A stretch of DNA of 8,940 nt from Prevotella sp. (lineage in GTDB: Bacteria > Bacteroidota > Bacteroidia > Bacteroidales > Bacteroidaceae): NCBI GenBank assembly GCA_017623335.1, contig JAGAPI010000103.1:1-8940 (forward strand), written 5' to 3'. The stretch's first letter is position 1; every line of letters begins with the position of its first letter. Shown in pieces: positions 1 through 7,359 of this stretch. Below the pieces are notes generated by a model. It was not told the origin of the DNA, searched no databases, and saw only the letters and a program-made list of their open reading frames with translations. Both the position numbers and the translations under genes were made by a program.

Positions 1-1752
1 CTCCTCTGTGAGCTTGCAAGCCAAGTCGAAGTCGCTGTCGTTCTTACTTTCTGATGAATACACGCCTGAAATAGTTCTAATTACTGCTTTATAACGTCCG
101 ACGATTTCCTCGCAGGCGTCGCTTATCTCTCCCAATGTACAACGCAGGCTGGCTGCCTTAACTGCAAGTGCAAGAAGGTTGTTCTCGCTCTTCTTGCCCT
201 CGTTGAACTCGCGCACGCACTCTGTAATCTCGGCAAGAGCTGCCTTGCATGCAGCCTCATCGCGAGAAGCGCGAACCTGAGCGAGGCTCTCCTCCTGCTG
301 CTTGCGCACTGCAGTGTTGTCCACCTCAAGGATGTCGATTGGATCCTCATGGTCAAGACGGTACTTGTTGATACCAACAATGGTCTGAACGCCAGAGTCG
401 ATACGAGCCTGAGTACGGGCTGCAGCCTCCTCGATGCGCATCTTCGGCAGACCTGTCTCGATAGCCTTTGCCATACCGCCCATCTTCTCGATTTCCTGAA
501 TGTGCTCCCATGCCTTGTGAACCAGCTCGTTGGTGAGCGACTCCACATAGTATGAACCAGCCCATGGATCGATGTGCTTGCATACCTTTGTCTCGTTCTG
601 AATGTAAATCTGTGTATTACGGGCAATACGAGCCGAGAAATCTGTAGGCAGTGCGATAGCCTCGTCAAGAGCGTTGGTGTGCAGAGACTGTGTGTGACCG
701 AGCACGGCAGCCATAGCCTCAATACATGTACGGCCCACGTTGTTGAACGGGTCCTGCTCGGTGAGCGACCATCCTGAAGTCTGGCTGTGTGTACGCAGAG
801 CAAGTGACTTCGGGTTCTTTGCGCCGAAGCTCTTCACAATCTTTGCCCAGAGCAGACGGCCTGCACGCATCTTGGCAATCTCCATGAAGTGGTTCACGCC
901 GATAGCCCAGAAGAAGCTCAGACGCGGAGCAAAGGCATCAACGTCGATACCTGCATTCACACCGGCACGGATATAGTCCATACCGTCGGCAAGAGTATAG
1001 GCAAGCTCAATGTCGGCTGTTGCTCCTGCCTCCTGCATGTGGTAGCCGGAGATTGAGATAGAGTTGAACTTAGGCATGTTCTGAGATGTGTACTCGAAGA
1101 TGTCGGCGATAATCTTCATTGAGAATGCAGGTGGATAGATATATGTGTTGCGCACCATGAACTCCTTCAGAATATCGTTCTGGATTGTACCAGCCATCTC
1201 CTCAAGCTTTGCGCCCTGCTCCAGACCAGCCACGATGTAGAACGCCAGGATAGGCAGCACGGCACCGTTCATGGTCATTGACACTGACATCTTGTTCAAT
1301 GGAATACCGTCGAACAGCACCTTCATGTTCTCCTCGTTGCAGATAGATACACCAGCCTTACCGACATCGCCTACCACACGCTCGTTGTCCGGGTCGTAGC
1401 CACGGTGTGTAGGAAGGTCGAATGCCACTGACAGACCCTTCTGTCCTGAAGCGAGGTTACGGCGATAGAACGCGTTACTCTCCTCGGCTGTAGAGAATCC
1501 GGCATACTGACGGATGGTCCATGGACGGAAAGGATACATCATAGAGTAAGGACCACGCAGATATGGAGGAATACCGGCAGTGAAGTCAAGATGCTCCATG
1601 CCCTCAAGGTCTTCCTTTGTATATACAGGCTTTACTTCGATATGCTCAGGAGTCTTCCAGTTGGCGGCGATACCGTTAGCCTTCTGCCACTCCGAGCCGT
1701 CGGCAGCCTTTATGCCGCCAAAAATGTCTATATCATTAAAATTCTTTCTCAT
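1..1752 (-). CDS. mutB: Methylmalonyl-CoA mutase large (catalytic) subunit, C-terminus beyond window
   Basis: Catalytic subunit of the adenosylcobalamin-dependent mutase that interconverts succinyl-CoA and methylmalonyl-CoA in the cytoplasm; in Bacteroidales this feeds propionate production. The frame is open for 584 codons from an ATG at 1750-1752 and runs off the left edge; the family is usually about 710-730 residues. The N-terminal TIM-barrel substrate domain is intact. Y83 (TIRQYAGF), Q191 and R201 ([14 protein letters not shown]) and Y237-H238 ([10 protein letters not shown]) match the known active-site residues Y89, Q197, R207, Y243 and H244 of the Propionibacterium enzyme with a constant offset of six. 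The visible end ([17 protein letters not shown]) is the linker before the B12-binding domain, so the DxHxxG cobalamin motif lies outside. The start is fixed by a strong SD 8 nt upstream. The gene follows mutA by 17 nt in one operon. No broken features seen. Confidence 0.97.
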   Translation of the reverse strand, partial: MRKNFNDIDIFGGIKAADGSEWQKANGIAANWKTPEHIEVKPVYTKEDLEGMEHLDFTAGIPPYLRGPYSMMYPFRPWTIRQYAGFSTAEESNAFYRRNLASGQKGLSVAFDLPTHRGYDPDNERVVGDVGKAGVSICNEENMKVLFDGIPLNKMSVSMTMNGAVLPILAFYIVAGLEQGAKLEEMAGTIQNDILKEFMVRNTYIYPPAFSMKIIADIFEYTSQNMPKFNSISISGYHMQEAGATADIELAYTLADGMDYIRAGVNAGIDVDAFAPRLSFFWAIGVNHFMEIAKMRAGRLLWAKIVKSFGAKNPKSLALRTHSQTSGWSLTEQDPFNNVGRTCIEAMAAVLGHTQSLHTNALDEAIALPTDFSARIARNTQIYIQNETKVCKHIDPWAGSYYVESLTNELVHKAWEHIQEIEKMGGMAKAIETGLPKMRIEEAAARTQARIDSGVQTIVGINKYRLDHEDPIDILEVDNTAVRKQQEESLAQVRASRDEAACKAALAEITECVREFNEGKKSENNLLALAVKAASLRCTLGEISDACEEIVGRYKAVIRTISGVYSSESKNDSDFDLACKLTEE

Positions 1753-1760
1753 TGTTGCAG

Positions 1761-1768
1761 TCCTCCTT
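1761..1768 (-). promoter_or_regulatory. Strong Shine-Dalgarno for mutB
   Basis: The minus strand reads AAGGAGGA, ending 8 nt before the mutB ATG. It overlaps the second of two in-frame TAA codons (1770-1772 and 1767-1769) that end mutA. Such a full SD is uncommon in Bacteroidetes, where most genes start without one; mutA, valS and the ATPase gene here have none. It settles the mutB start and suggests efficient re-initiation to balance the two subunits of the heterodimer, which is inference. Confidence 0.85.
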
Positions 1769-1769
1769 A

Positions 1770-3632
1770 TTATTTTATACCAAGTTTCTCGTTATATCCC
1801 TTCAGTGTCTGCAGCACGTCGCACTTCACGTGGATGAAGTTCTCTATGCCCTTAGCCTTGAGGTCTTCCATACATGCAGGAGCACCTGCCACAATGAACA
1901 TTGCACGACCGTTGAGATACTTGAATGCCGGCTCAGCATACTCTGCATACTCATCGTCTGAAGAGCAGAGCACCACGATGTCGGCACCTGCTGCAAGAGC
2001 GGCGTCAACACCCTCCTCTACTGTCTCGAAGCCAAGATTGTCAATCACCTTATATCCGCCGCAGGCAAGGAAGTTGCAGCTGAACTGTGCACGTGCCTGA
2101 CGCCATGCAAGACTGCCGATAGTAAGCATGAATGCTGTCGGAACCTTGCCGCTCTCCTCGGTCTGAATGCGCAGATCCTCGAAGTCAGCAGCCAGACGAG
2201 TGCTCTGAATGCTCTTGAATGGAGCTGCCTCTTCGTCCTTGTGACCGCAGCAGCAGGTCTTGCACACACTGCGCTTGCCCTCGCTTGTCTCGGTGAAGTT
2301 AGGGAACTGATTGGTGCCGAGCATAAACTCACGGCGCTTGCCGGTATTCTCATGACGCTTCTTGTTGGTGGCGTTGATGTCATCCTGCACAGCGCCTGCC
2401 TTGATAGCCTCAAGGAAACCGCCCTGCTCCTCAACGCCAAGGAATATCTTCCATGCCACGTTGGCGAGCGATGTTGTGAGTTCCTCGATGAAGTAAGAGC
2501 CGGCTGACGGGTCAACCACCTTATCGAAATGGCTCTCTTCCTTCAACAAAAGCTGCTGGTTGCGTGCTATGCGCTCTGAGAACTCTGTTGGCTGCTCATA
2601 GGCGGCGTTGAACGGAGTAACCACGATGCTGTGTACTCCGGCGAGCGCTGCACTCATGGTCTCTGTCTGAGAGCGGAGCAGGTTCACATAGCTGTCGAAC
2701 AGTGTCATGTTGTAAGTCGATGTAACTGCGTTCACGCACATCTTGCAGGCACAGTCGCACTTTGGTTCATACTGCTTCACGATGGTAGCCCAGAGCAGAC
2801 GTGCGGCACGGAACTTGGCAATCTCCATGAAGTAGTTCTCAGAGATACCCATGTTGAACTTTATCTTCTTGGCTGCCAGAGTGGCGTCAACGCCAGCCTC
2901 TGTCATCTGCTGCATGTACTCGTTACCCCATGCGAGAGCGTAGCCCAGCTCCTGAGAGCAGAATGCACCTGCATTGTTGAGTGCAACAGCGTTCACTGTC
3001 ACGCAGCGGAAGTTTGGATACTCAGCAAGAGTCTCAACCATAGGCTTTGCAAACTGGAGCAGAGCCTGAACGTCCTTACCCTTCATCACAATCTTCTCTA
3101 ATGGGTCCCAGTCGATTGAGCCCACAACCTTCTCCTTGTCGTAGCCCTTGGCTGCAAAGTAGTCGGCAAGAATCTTTGCCAACTCCACCGACGCACGCTT
3201 GCAGGTGCAGAAGTTCACCTCGGCAATGTCGCAGCAGATGCCTTCGAGCAGAGCCTCGACATTCTCCTTGCTCACCATTGATGCAGGCAGATGGAAACCG
3301 AGAGAGTCAACACCCTTGTTGAGGATGTCGAGAGCCTTGGCATTTGCCTCTTTCACATCGCTGACGTTGATGTCCTGACGAACATACCAAAGGTTGTTGT
3401 CCTTCTTGTTACCACGCACAAACGGGAACTCTCCGGGCAGAGCCTCGGGAGTCTGCAGTTTCAGCACGTCCTCGCGCTGGTAGAAAGGTTGCATGTTGAA
3501 CCCTTCGTTTGTTCTCCATACGAGCTTCTTCTCAAAGTCGGCACCCTTAAGATCCACCTGAATCTTGTCAAGCCATTCCTGCTTGGTAGGAGCCTGAAAC
3601 TCGCCAAAAAGCTTTTCTTTATTTTCTGACAT
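1770..3632 (-). CDS. mutA: Methylmalonyl-CoA mutase small (non-catalytic) subunit
   Basis: Partner subunit of the MutAB heterodimer, 620 residues, the usual size. It shares the fold of MutB but has lost catalysis. Where MutB has the Tyr-His pair, MutA reads AVALNNAGA (about 215-223). The degenerate cobalamin-like domain (about 497-616) has [13 protein letters not shown] (505-517) instead of DxHxxG. Conserved family stretches include [14 protein letters not shown] (268-281) and [13 protein letters not shown] (323-335). The start [12 protein letters not shown] at 3632 is preferred over an upstream in-frame Met at 3743, because the promoter lies inside that extension and the extra 37 residues look non-coding. 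The leader is AT-rich with no SD. Odd feature: cysteines cluster at 133-144 (CC, CTC), 292-299 (CDCACKMC) and 457-462 (CKTCCC). The last sits in the linker before the C-terminal domain. It is the first gene of the operon. Confidence 0.96.
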   Translation of the reverse strand: MSENKEKLFGEFQAPTKQEWLDKIQVDLKGADFEKKLVWRTNEGFNMQPFYQREDVLKLQTPEALPGEFPFVRGNKKDNNLWYVRQDINVSDVKEANAKALDILNKGVDSLGFHLPASMVSKENVEALLEGICCDIAEVNFCTCKRASVELAKILADYFAAKGYDKEKVVGSIDWDPLEKIVMKGKDVQALLQFAKPMVETLAEYPNFRCVTVNAVALNNAGAFCSQELGYALAWGNEYMQQMTEAGVDATLAAKKIKFNMGISENYFMEIAKFRAARLLWATIVKQYEPKCDCACKMCVNAVTSTYNMTLFDSYVNLLRSQTETMSAALAGVHSIVVTPFNAAYEQPTEFSERIARNQQLLLKEESHFDKVVDPSAGSYFIEELTTSLANVAWKIFLGVEEQGGFLEAIKAGAVQDDINATNKKRHENTGKRREFMLGTNQFPNFTETSEGKRSVCKTCCCGHKDEEAAPFKSIQSTRLAADFEDLRIQTEESGKVPTAFMLTIGSLAWRQARAQFSCNFLACGGYKVIDNLGFETVEEGVDAALAAGADIVVLCSSDDEYAEYAEPAFKYLNGRAMFIVAGAPACMEDLKAKGIENFIHVKCDVLQTLKGYNEKLGIK

Positions 3633-3704
3633 AAAGTTTAGATTTATATTACATATAAGTTGTTTCTTGAATGTGTGACAGCCGCAACTGCCACTAAATC
3701 TTTG

Positions 3705-3736
3705 CAAAGTTAGACATTTTTCACGACATACACAAA
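3705..3736 (-). promoter_or_regulatory. Bacteroidetes-type promoter of mutAB
   Basis: On the minus strand, TTTG (3733-3736) is followed after 20 bp by TAACTTTG (3705-3712), matching the Bacteroides primary sigma consensus TTTG-N19-21-TAnnTTTG. Predicted transcription start is about 3698-3701, giving a leader of roughly 66-70 nt before the mutA ATG. No convincing riboswitch fold is visible in that leader; it is too short for a typical cobalamin riboswitch. Confidence 0.8.
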
Positions 3737-3773
3737 ATTTCACACATCTAATTTTATATATTTAACCTTTTAA

Positions 3774-3801
3774 ATGAAGAATGAAGAGTGAAAAATGAAG
3801 A
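3774..3801. repeat. 7-bp tandem repeat, four copies
   Basis: On the plus strand ATGAAGA, ATGAAGA, GTGAAAA, ATGAAGA follow without gaps; the third copy differs at two positions. It lies between the hairpin ending the candidate small RNA and the mutA promoter. It is simple-sequence DNA of no obvious function. Confidence 0.7.
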
Positions 3802-3810
3802 ATACGATAC

Positions 3811-3842
3811 AACAAAAACCGGCTGTCTCACGACATCCGGTT
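3811..3842 (-). terminator. Intrinsic terminator with GUGA tetraloop
   Basis: On the minus strand AACCGG (3842-3837) pairs with CCGGUU (3822-3817). Inside, a single A·G mismatch (3836/3823) is followed by UGUC pairing with GACA around a GUGA tetraloop of the GNRA class. That is 10 base pairs in total. The stem runs into UUUGUU. The T-rich tail is on the minus-strand side only (the plus-strand side is ATTCAAAAC-like), so it terminates minus-strand transcripts, most simply the candidate small RNA and any valS read-through. Confidence 0.78.
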
Positions 3843-3899
3843 CAAAACAAACTACTTAAAAACTAATCTACTAAAACAAATCAAAAATATCTTTTTCTG
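3811..3899 (-). ncRNA. Candidate small non-coding RNA, about 90 nt
   Basis: An independent transcription unit is predicted: a near-ideal promoter (3904-3934) just upstream and a strong hairpin plus U-rich tail (3811-3842) at the end. The body between them is AU-rich and holds no usable reading frame; the only AUG is followed one codon later by UGA inside the hairpin. The 5' part can form a weak A5/U5 hairpin. The middle has a near direct repeat, UUUUAGUAG then UUUUAAGUAG. It could be a trans-acting small RNA, or an attenuated far-upstream leader of mutA (about 180-270 nt before its start). I do not recognise a family. Transcription is inferred, not seen. Confidence 0.5.
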
Positions 3900-3903
3900 A
3901 GTG

Positions 3904-3934
3904 CAAAGGTACGGAGTTTTTCAGCTACTGCAAA
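3904..3934 (-). promoter_or_regulatory. Bacteroidetes-type promoter of candidate small RNA
   Basis: On the minus strand, TTTG (3931-3934) and TACCTTTG (3904-3911) are separated by 19 bp, a full consensus match. It is downstream of valS and not close to any start codon (mutA begins about 270 bp further on). The first structure met by a transcript starting near 3897-3900 is the terminator at 3811-3842. Confidence 0.72.
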
Positions 3935-4003
3935 ATATTTTATGAACAAAATGAGTACAAATTGATTTAGATTAAGTCAAATTAACCCGAAGAGTAAATA
4001 AAT

Positions 4004-4044
4004 CCGCCGTTTTGCAACCTAAAGCTTACAAAACGGCGGTTTTT
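4004..4044. terminator. GC-rich hairpin terminator between valS and the small RNA unit
   Basis: A perfect 11-bp inverted repeat, CCGCCGTTTTG (4004-4014) and CAAAACGGCGG (4029-4039), with a 14-nt loop. On the plus strand it is followed by TTTTT and soon by a run of seven T. On the minus strand, the direction of valS, the tail is ATTTATTTA, weaker but T-rich. It sits about 75 bp past the valS stop and most simply ends the valS transcript; it may be bidirectional, though no plus-strand gene precedes it in the window. Confidence 0.75.
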
Positions 4045-4083
4045 ATAACATTTTTTTATCTATTTCGCAAACTTAAAACGTTT

Positions 4084-4109
4084 ACGTAAATCAATTGATT
4101 ATTTTACGT
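4084..4109. repeat. Nested AT-rich palindromes after valS
   Basis: ACGTAAA (4084-4090) and TTTACGT (4103-4109) form an inverted repeat. Between them lies the perfect 12-bp palindrome AATCAATTGATT (4089-4100), and TTTACGTAAA (4081-4090) is itself palindromic. The cluster begins 5 nt past the valS stop. It may be a weak RNA hairpin or a protein site; no function can be assigned. Confidence 0.5.
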
Positions 4110-4113
4110 GTTC

Positions 4114-6807
4114 CTACTTATTGCCTTTCAGAGCAGCGATGCTCTCTTTCAGCGATGCGATTTTTTCTTCGCTGTCGGTCTGCTTCTTGCGCTCAAGTGC
4201 TACCACCTGCTCGGGAGCATTCGCCACAAAACGCTCATTGGACAGTTTTTTCTTCACGCCCATGAGGAAACCTTCGAGATGCTTCAGCTGTGCCTCCATC
4301 TTTTCGATCTCGGCAGCCACGTCAATCATGTTGCCCACAGGAACAGCATACTCGTCGGTGCCAACCATGAATGCCGATGCCATGCTGTCTTTCTCGCTGA
4401 CTACATTCACAGCCTTCACATTTGCCATCTTAACAATCACGCTGTCGTATGCGGCATACTTATTTGCACTTACAGCCTGCAGTTCAAGCTGCTCTTTCGG
4501 CGGGATGTTCTTCTGATTGCGCACGGTACGCACACCGCTCACAATCTGCTTCACATTCTCAATCTCGGCAATCAGCTTCAGCTCGGCTTCCGTAGGAGCA
4601 TCGAGCTTCAGGCACTCCAGCATGATGCTGTCGCCCTGCTTGCGGTCGCAGATGTGCTGCCACAGTTCCTCGGTGATGAACGGCATAAACGGATGCAGCA
4701 TCTTCAACAGTGTGTCGAAGAAGCCGATTGTGGCATCCATTGTCTTGCTGTCGAGCGGCTCACCGTATGCAGGCTTAATCATTTCGAGATACCAGCTTGA
4801 GAACTCGTCCCAGAACAGCTTATACACAGCCATAAGAGCCTCCGACAGACGGTATTTCTTAAACAGGTCGTCAACCTCGGCGGCAGTCTGCTTCAGTTTT
4901 GCGTCAAACCATGCAGTTGCAATCTTGCACTCCTCTGGCTGCTCCTTGTCGGCTGTCTGCCATCCCTTCACCAGACGGAAGGCGTTCCATATCTTATTGT
5001 TGAAGTTGCGGCCCTGCTCGCAAAGTGCCTCATCAAAGAGGATGTCGTTGCCGGCAGGAGCGGCAAGCATCATACCCATACGCACGCCATCGGCACCGAA
5101 CTTGTCGATAAGCATCAGAGGGTCAGGGCTGTTGCCGAGACTCTTTGACATCTTGCGGCCGAGCTTGTCGCGAACGATACCAGTGAAGTAAACGTGCTTA
5201 AACGGCATCTTGCCTCTGTACTCATAGCCTGCCATAATCATGCGTGCCACCCAGAAGAAAATAATGTCCGGACCAGTCACAAGGTCGCTTGTGGGATAAT
5301 AGTAGTTTATCTCCTCGTTGTCAGGATTGCGGATACCGTCGAACAACGAGATAGGCCACAGCCACGACGAGAACCATGTGTCGAGAGCGTCCTCGTCCTG
5401 ACGCAGGTCGGAGAGCTGCAAGGTGTTGTCGCCGCTCTTTTCGCGTGCCATCTCCAGTGCCTTCTCTGCAGTCTCTGCAACAACATATCCTCCCTGAGGC
5501 ATATAGTATGCAGGTATGCGGTGTCCCCACCACAGCTGGCGGCTGATGCACCAGTCCTTGATGTTCTCAAGCCAGTGGCGGTAGGTGTTCTTATATTTTG
5601 CAGGATAGAACATTATGTCGTCGTCCATCACTGGCGACAGCGAAATCTTTGCCAGATGCTCCATCTTCAGGAACCACTGCATAGAGAGCTTAGGTTCAAT
5701 GGGCACACCAGTGCGCTCCGAGCATCCTATCTTGTTGTCGTAGTCCTCTATCTTCTCCATCAGTCCGGCTTCCTGCATGTCTATTGCAATCTGCTTGCGC
5801 ACCACAAAGCGGTCCTGACCTACATAGAGTCCGGCAGCCTCCGACAGAGTGGCATCATCGTTGAATATGTCGATAGCCTCCAGGTTGTACTTCTCGCCCA
5901 GCATATAGTCGTTCACGTCGTGGGCAGGGGTAACCTTCAGGCATCCTGTACCAAACTCGATGTCCACATAGTCGTCCTCGATCACGGGAATCACTCTGCC
6001 AACCATCGGCACAATCACCTTCTTGCCCTTCAGCCATGTGTTCTTCGGGTCGTTGGGGTTGATGCACATTGCCACGTCGCCCATGATGGTCTCAGGACGT
6101 GTGGTGGCAACCACGGCGTAATATCCCTTCTCGTCCTTGTGCACCACGCAGCCTTCCTGTGCCGTCTCCTCGTCGGTCACTGTGCAGTCGTCGCTCACAT
6201 AATACTTCATATAATAGAGCTTCGTGTGCTCCTCTTTATATATAACCTCCTCGTCAGAGAGTGCGGTGAGTGCCTTCGGGTCCCAGTTCACCATGCGCAC
6301 GCCGCGATAGATGAGCCCCTTGTTATAAAGGTCGCAGAACACCTTTATAACGCTCTCGCTGCGAATCTCGTCCATGGTGAAGCCTGTGCGGTCCCAGTCA
6401 CAGCTTGCACCCAGCCGGCGCAGCTGCTTCAGAATTATGCCTCCGTGCTCGTTGGTCCACTCCCATGCGTGCTTGAGAAATTCCTCGCGTGTGAGGTCTG
6501 TTTTCTTTATGCCCTGCTCTGCCAGACGGTTCACCACCTTTGCCTCAGTGGCAATTGATGCGTGGTCGGTGCCAGGCACCCAACAGGCATTCTTACCCTC
6601 CATACGCGCGCGGCGCACAAGGATATCCTGAATGGTGTTGTTGAGCATGTGGCCCATGTGAAGCACACCGGTGACGTTTGGCGGCGGGATAACTATAGTG
6701 TAGGGTTCTCTACCATCAGGCTTGCTGCTAAACAGTTTGTTGTCAAGCCAATATTGATACCATTTCGACTCCACTGACTGTGGATCGTATTTACTTGCTA
6801 ATTCCAT
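4114..6807 (-). CDS. valS: Valyl-tRNA synthetase
   Basis: Class I aminoacyl-tRNA synthetase that charges tRNA-Val with valine using ATP, cytoplasmic and essential. 897 residues, full length for the bacterial family. Domains in order: Rossmann catalytic core with [13 protein letters not shown] (41-53; HIGH-type signature HMGH 50-53); the CP1 editing insertion (about 200-345) with [11 protein letters not shown] (234-244) and [16 protein letters not shown] (286-301), which hydrolyses mischarged Thr-tRNA-Val; the second half of the core with [10 protein letters not shown] (426-435) and KMSKSLGN (552-559); a helical anticodon-binding domain (about 620-770); and a charged coiled-coil tail (about 830-895). 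The start [10 protein letters not shown] fits the family N-terminus and lies about 35 nt after the predicted transcription start; no SD is visible. It stands alone: the neighbour to the right is divergent, and hairpin terminators follow it. No damage seen. Confidence 0.99.
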   Translation of the reverse strand: MELASKYDPQSVESKWYQYWLDNKLFSSKPDGREPYTIVIPPPNVTGVLHMGHMLNNTIQDILVRRARMEGKNACWVPGTDHASIATEAKVVNRLAEQGIKKTDLTREEFLKHAWEWTNEHGGIILKQLRRLGASCDWDRTGFTMDEIRSESVIKVFCDLYNKGLIYRGVRMVNWDPKALTALSDEEVIYKEEHTKLYYMKYYVSDDCTVTDEETAQEGCVVHKDEKGYYAVVATTRPETIMGDVAMCINPNDPKNTWLKGKKVIVPMVGRVIPVIEDDYVDIEFGTGCLKVTPAHDVNDYMLGEKYNLEAIDIFNDDATLSEAAGLYVGQDRFVVRKQIAIDMQEAGLMEKIEDYDNKIGCSERTGVPIEPKLSMQWFLKMEHLAKISLSPVMDDDIMFYPAKYKNTYRHWLENIKDWCISRQLWWGHRIPAYYMPQGGYVVAETAEKALEMAREKSGDNTLQLSDLRQDEDALDTWFSSWLWPISLFDGIRNPDNEEINYYYPTSDLVTGPDIIFFWVARMIMAGYEYRGKMPFKHVYFTGIVRDKLGRKMSKSLGNSPDPLMLIDKFGADGVRMGMMLAAPAGNDILFDEALCEQGRNFNNKIWNAFRLVKGWQTADKEQPEECKIATAWFDAKLKQTAAEVDDLFKKYRLSEALMAVYKLFWDEFSSWYLEMIKPAYGEPLDSKTMDATIGFFDTLLKMLHPFMPFITEELWQHICDRKQGDSIMLECLKLDAPTEAELKLIAEIENVKQIVSGVRTVRNQKNIPPKEQLELQAVSANKYAAYDSVIVKMANVKAVNVVSEKDSMASAFMVGTDEYAVPVGNMIDVAAEIEKMEAQLKHLEGFLMGVKKKLSNERFVANAPEQVVALERKKQTDSEEKIASLKESIAALKGNK

Positions 6808-6847
6808 ATATTATATATAATGTGTACAGATTATATTTTTTAGGTTG

Positions 6848-6879
6848 CAAAATTACAACATTTTTTTCACACCTCCAAA
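6848..6879 (-). promoter_or_regulatory. Bacteroidetes-type promoter of valS
   Basis: On the minus strand, TTTG (6876-6879) and TAATTTTG (6848-6855) are 20 bp apart. The predicted start near 6841-6844 gives a leader of about 35 nt, too short for a T-box; Bacteroidetes normally lack T-box control of synthetases anyway. Confidence 0.8.
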
Positions 6880-7103
6880 AAAAATGCAAAAAACTTTCTG
6901 GCACGGTTCTTTTGTTCTTGAAGCAAGACTTATAGCCATTTGTTTCAGAACTTATAAAATTTATTTTACACAAACTTAAGTAATGACTAAAAAAACATAA
7001 CAATCAAAATTAGTTCATAACGTATTACAGATAGCATGTAAATACTTATTGGTTAGTGATATAGAATGATTTTGTGTCCCCCAAAAAATAATGTGCAGTT
7101 AGA
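6880..7103. other. AT-rich intergenic stretch with no recognisable gene
   Basis: Between the valS promoter and the first GTTTCCACC inverted repeat there are about 220 bp of AT-rich DNA. Both strands lack a convincing coding frame, a tRNA-like fold or a TAnnTTTG promoter. The only distinct mark is TGTGTCCCCC (7073-7082), a lone C-run in AT-rich sequence just before the inverted repeat. It could be the eroded edge of an accessory insertion, but no target duplication is visible. Confidence 0.5.
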
Positions 7104-7153
7104 GTTTCCACCAGTTCCGCAACTTCCGCAAGACTATTGGTGGTGGTGGAAAC
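7104..7153. repeat. Inverted repeat GTTTCCACCA / TGGTGGAAAC, left of ATPase gene
   Basis: Perfect 10-bp arms at 7104-7113 and 7144-7153 with a 30-nt spacer. The left arm continues as two near copies of a TTCCGCAA unit (GTTCCGCAA, CTTCCGCAA), giving a 9-bp rhythm. The right arm is preceded by extra GGTGG units. The design matches the larger hairpin downstream of the ATPase gene (8753-8812), and both right arms continue into GGTGGAAACGT. The pair brackets the gene in the same orientation. Confidence 0.75.
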
Positions 7154-7243
7154 GTAATGAAAAAGCCGGATAATAATTTACAAAAATCAAACCATTGAAT
7201 AAATTCGTATTTACTTGCAGAATGTTGTTAAGAAAACAGAAGA

Positions 7244-7316
7244 TTTGGTGGAAATGGACAAAACAGCATGAAAAAATTTGGTGGAAATCGGCAAAATGAC
7301 GAAAAAAATTTGGTGG
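7244..7316 (+). repeat. TTTGGTGG repeats with 32-33-bp period in the ATPase promoter region
   Basis: TTTGGTGG occurs at 7244-7251, 7277-7284 and 7309-7316, i.e. with 33- and 32-bp steps, about three helical turns. The two full units share the order TTTGGTGGAAAT, then CAAAA, then a run of A; the third continues TTTGGTGGTAAT. The third copy supplies the TTTG -33 box. Regular, same-face spacing upstream of a promoter suggests binding sites for a regulator, possibly the ATPase itself; that is inference. The GGTGGAAA core is the same as in the flanking inverted repeats. Confidence 0.75.
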
Positions 7317-7340
7317 TAATGTTTTTTTTTACTACTTTTG
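7309..7340 (+). promoter_or_regulatory. Bacteroidetes-type promoter of ATPase gene
   Basis: TTTG (7309-7312) and TACTTTTG (7333-7340) are 20 bp apart, with a run of ten T directly before the -7 region (7322-7331 with its neighbours). The predicted start near 7344-7347 leaves a leader of only about 13-16 nt and no SD. The -33 box is embedded in the last TTTGGTGG repeat, so anything bound to that repeat should block or alter polymerase binding. Confidence 0.8.
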
Positions 7341-7359
7341 CACTAAAAATCAAGCGATT

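Noticed and set aside
3633..3704. Possible cobalamin riboswitch ahead of the B12-dependent mutase operon
   Set aside because: The predicted leader is only about 70 nt with no B12-box-like sequence. Mutase genes use the cofactor, and riboswitches usually control synthesis or uptake.
3633..3743. In-frame N-terminal extension of mutA from an upstream Met (37 extra residues)
   Set aside because: The consensus promoter of the operon lies inside the extension, the extra residues do not resemble the MutA N-terminus, and [12 protein letters not shown] is the expected start.
5194..6558. Long plus-strand open frame of 454 codons opposite valS
   Set aside because: It is the antisense shadow of valS: His/Leu/Val-rich, no family motifs, no promoter, and fully covered by a conserved essential gene.
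6791..7003. Minus-strand 70-codon frame overlapping the valS start
   Set aside because: It overlaps the valS start and promoter, has low-complexity AT-driven composition and no start signals.
6785..7218. Exact 14-bp direct repeat TCGTATTTACTTGC at 6785-6798 (valS codons) and 7205-7218 (intergenic)
   Set aside because: Flanks do not match, and one 14-bp match is not surprising by chance in a window of this size. It is not good evidence for a duplication or attachment site.
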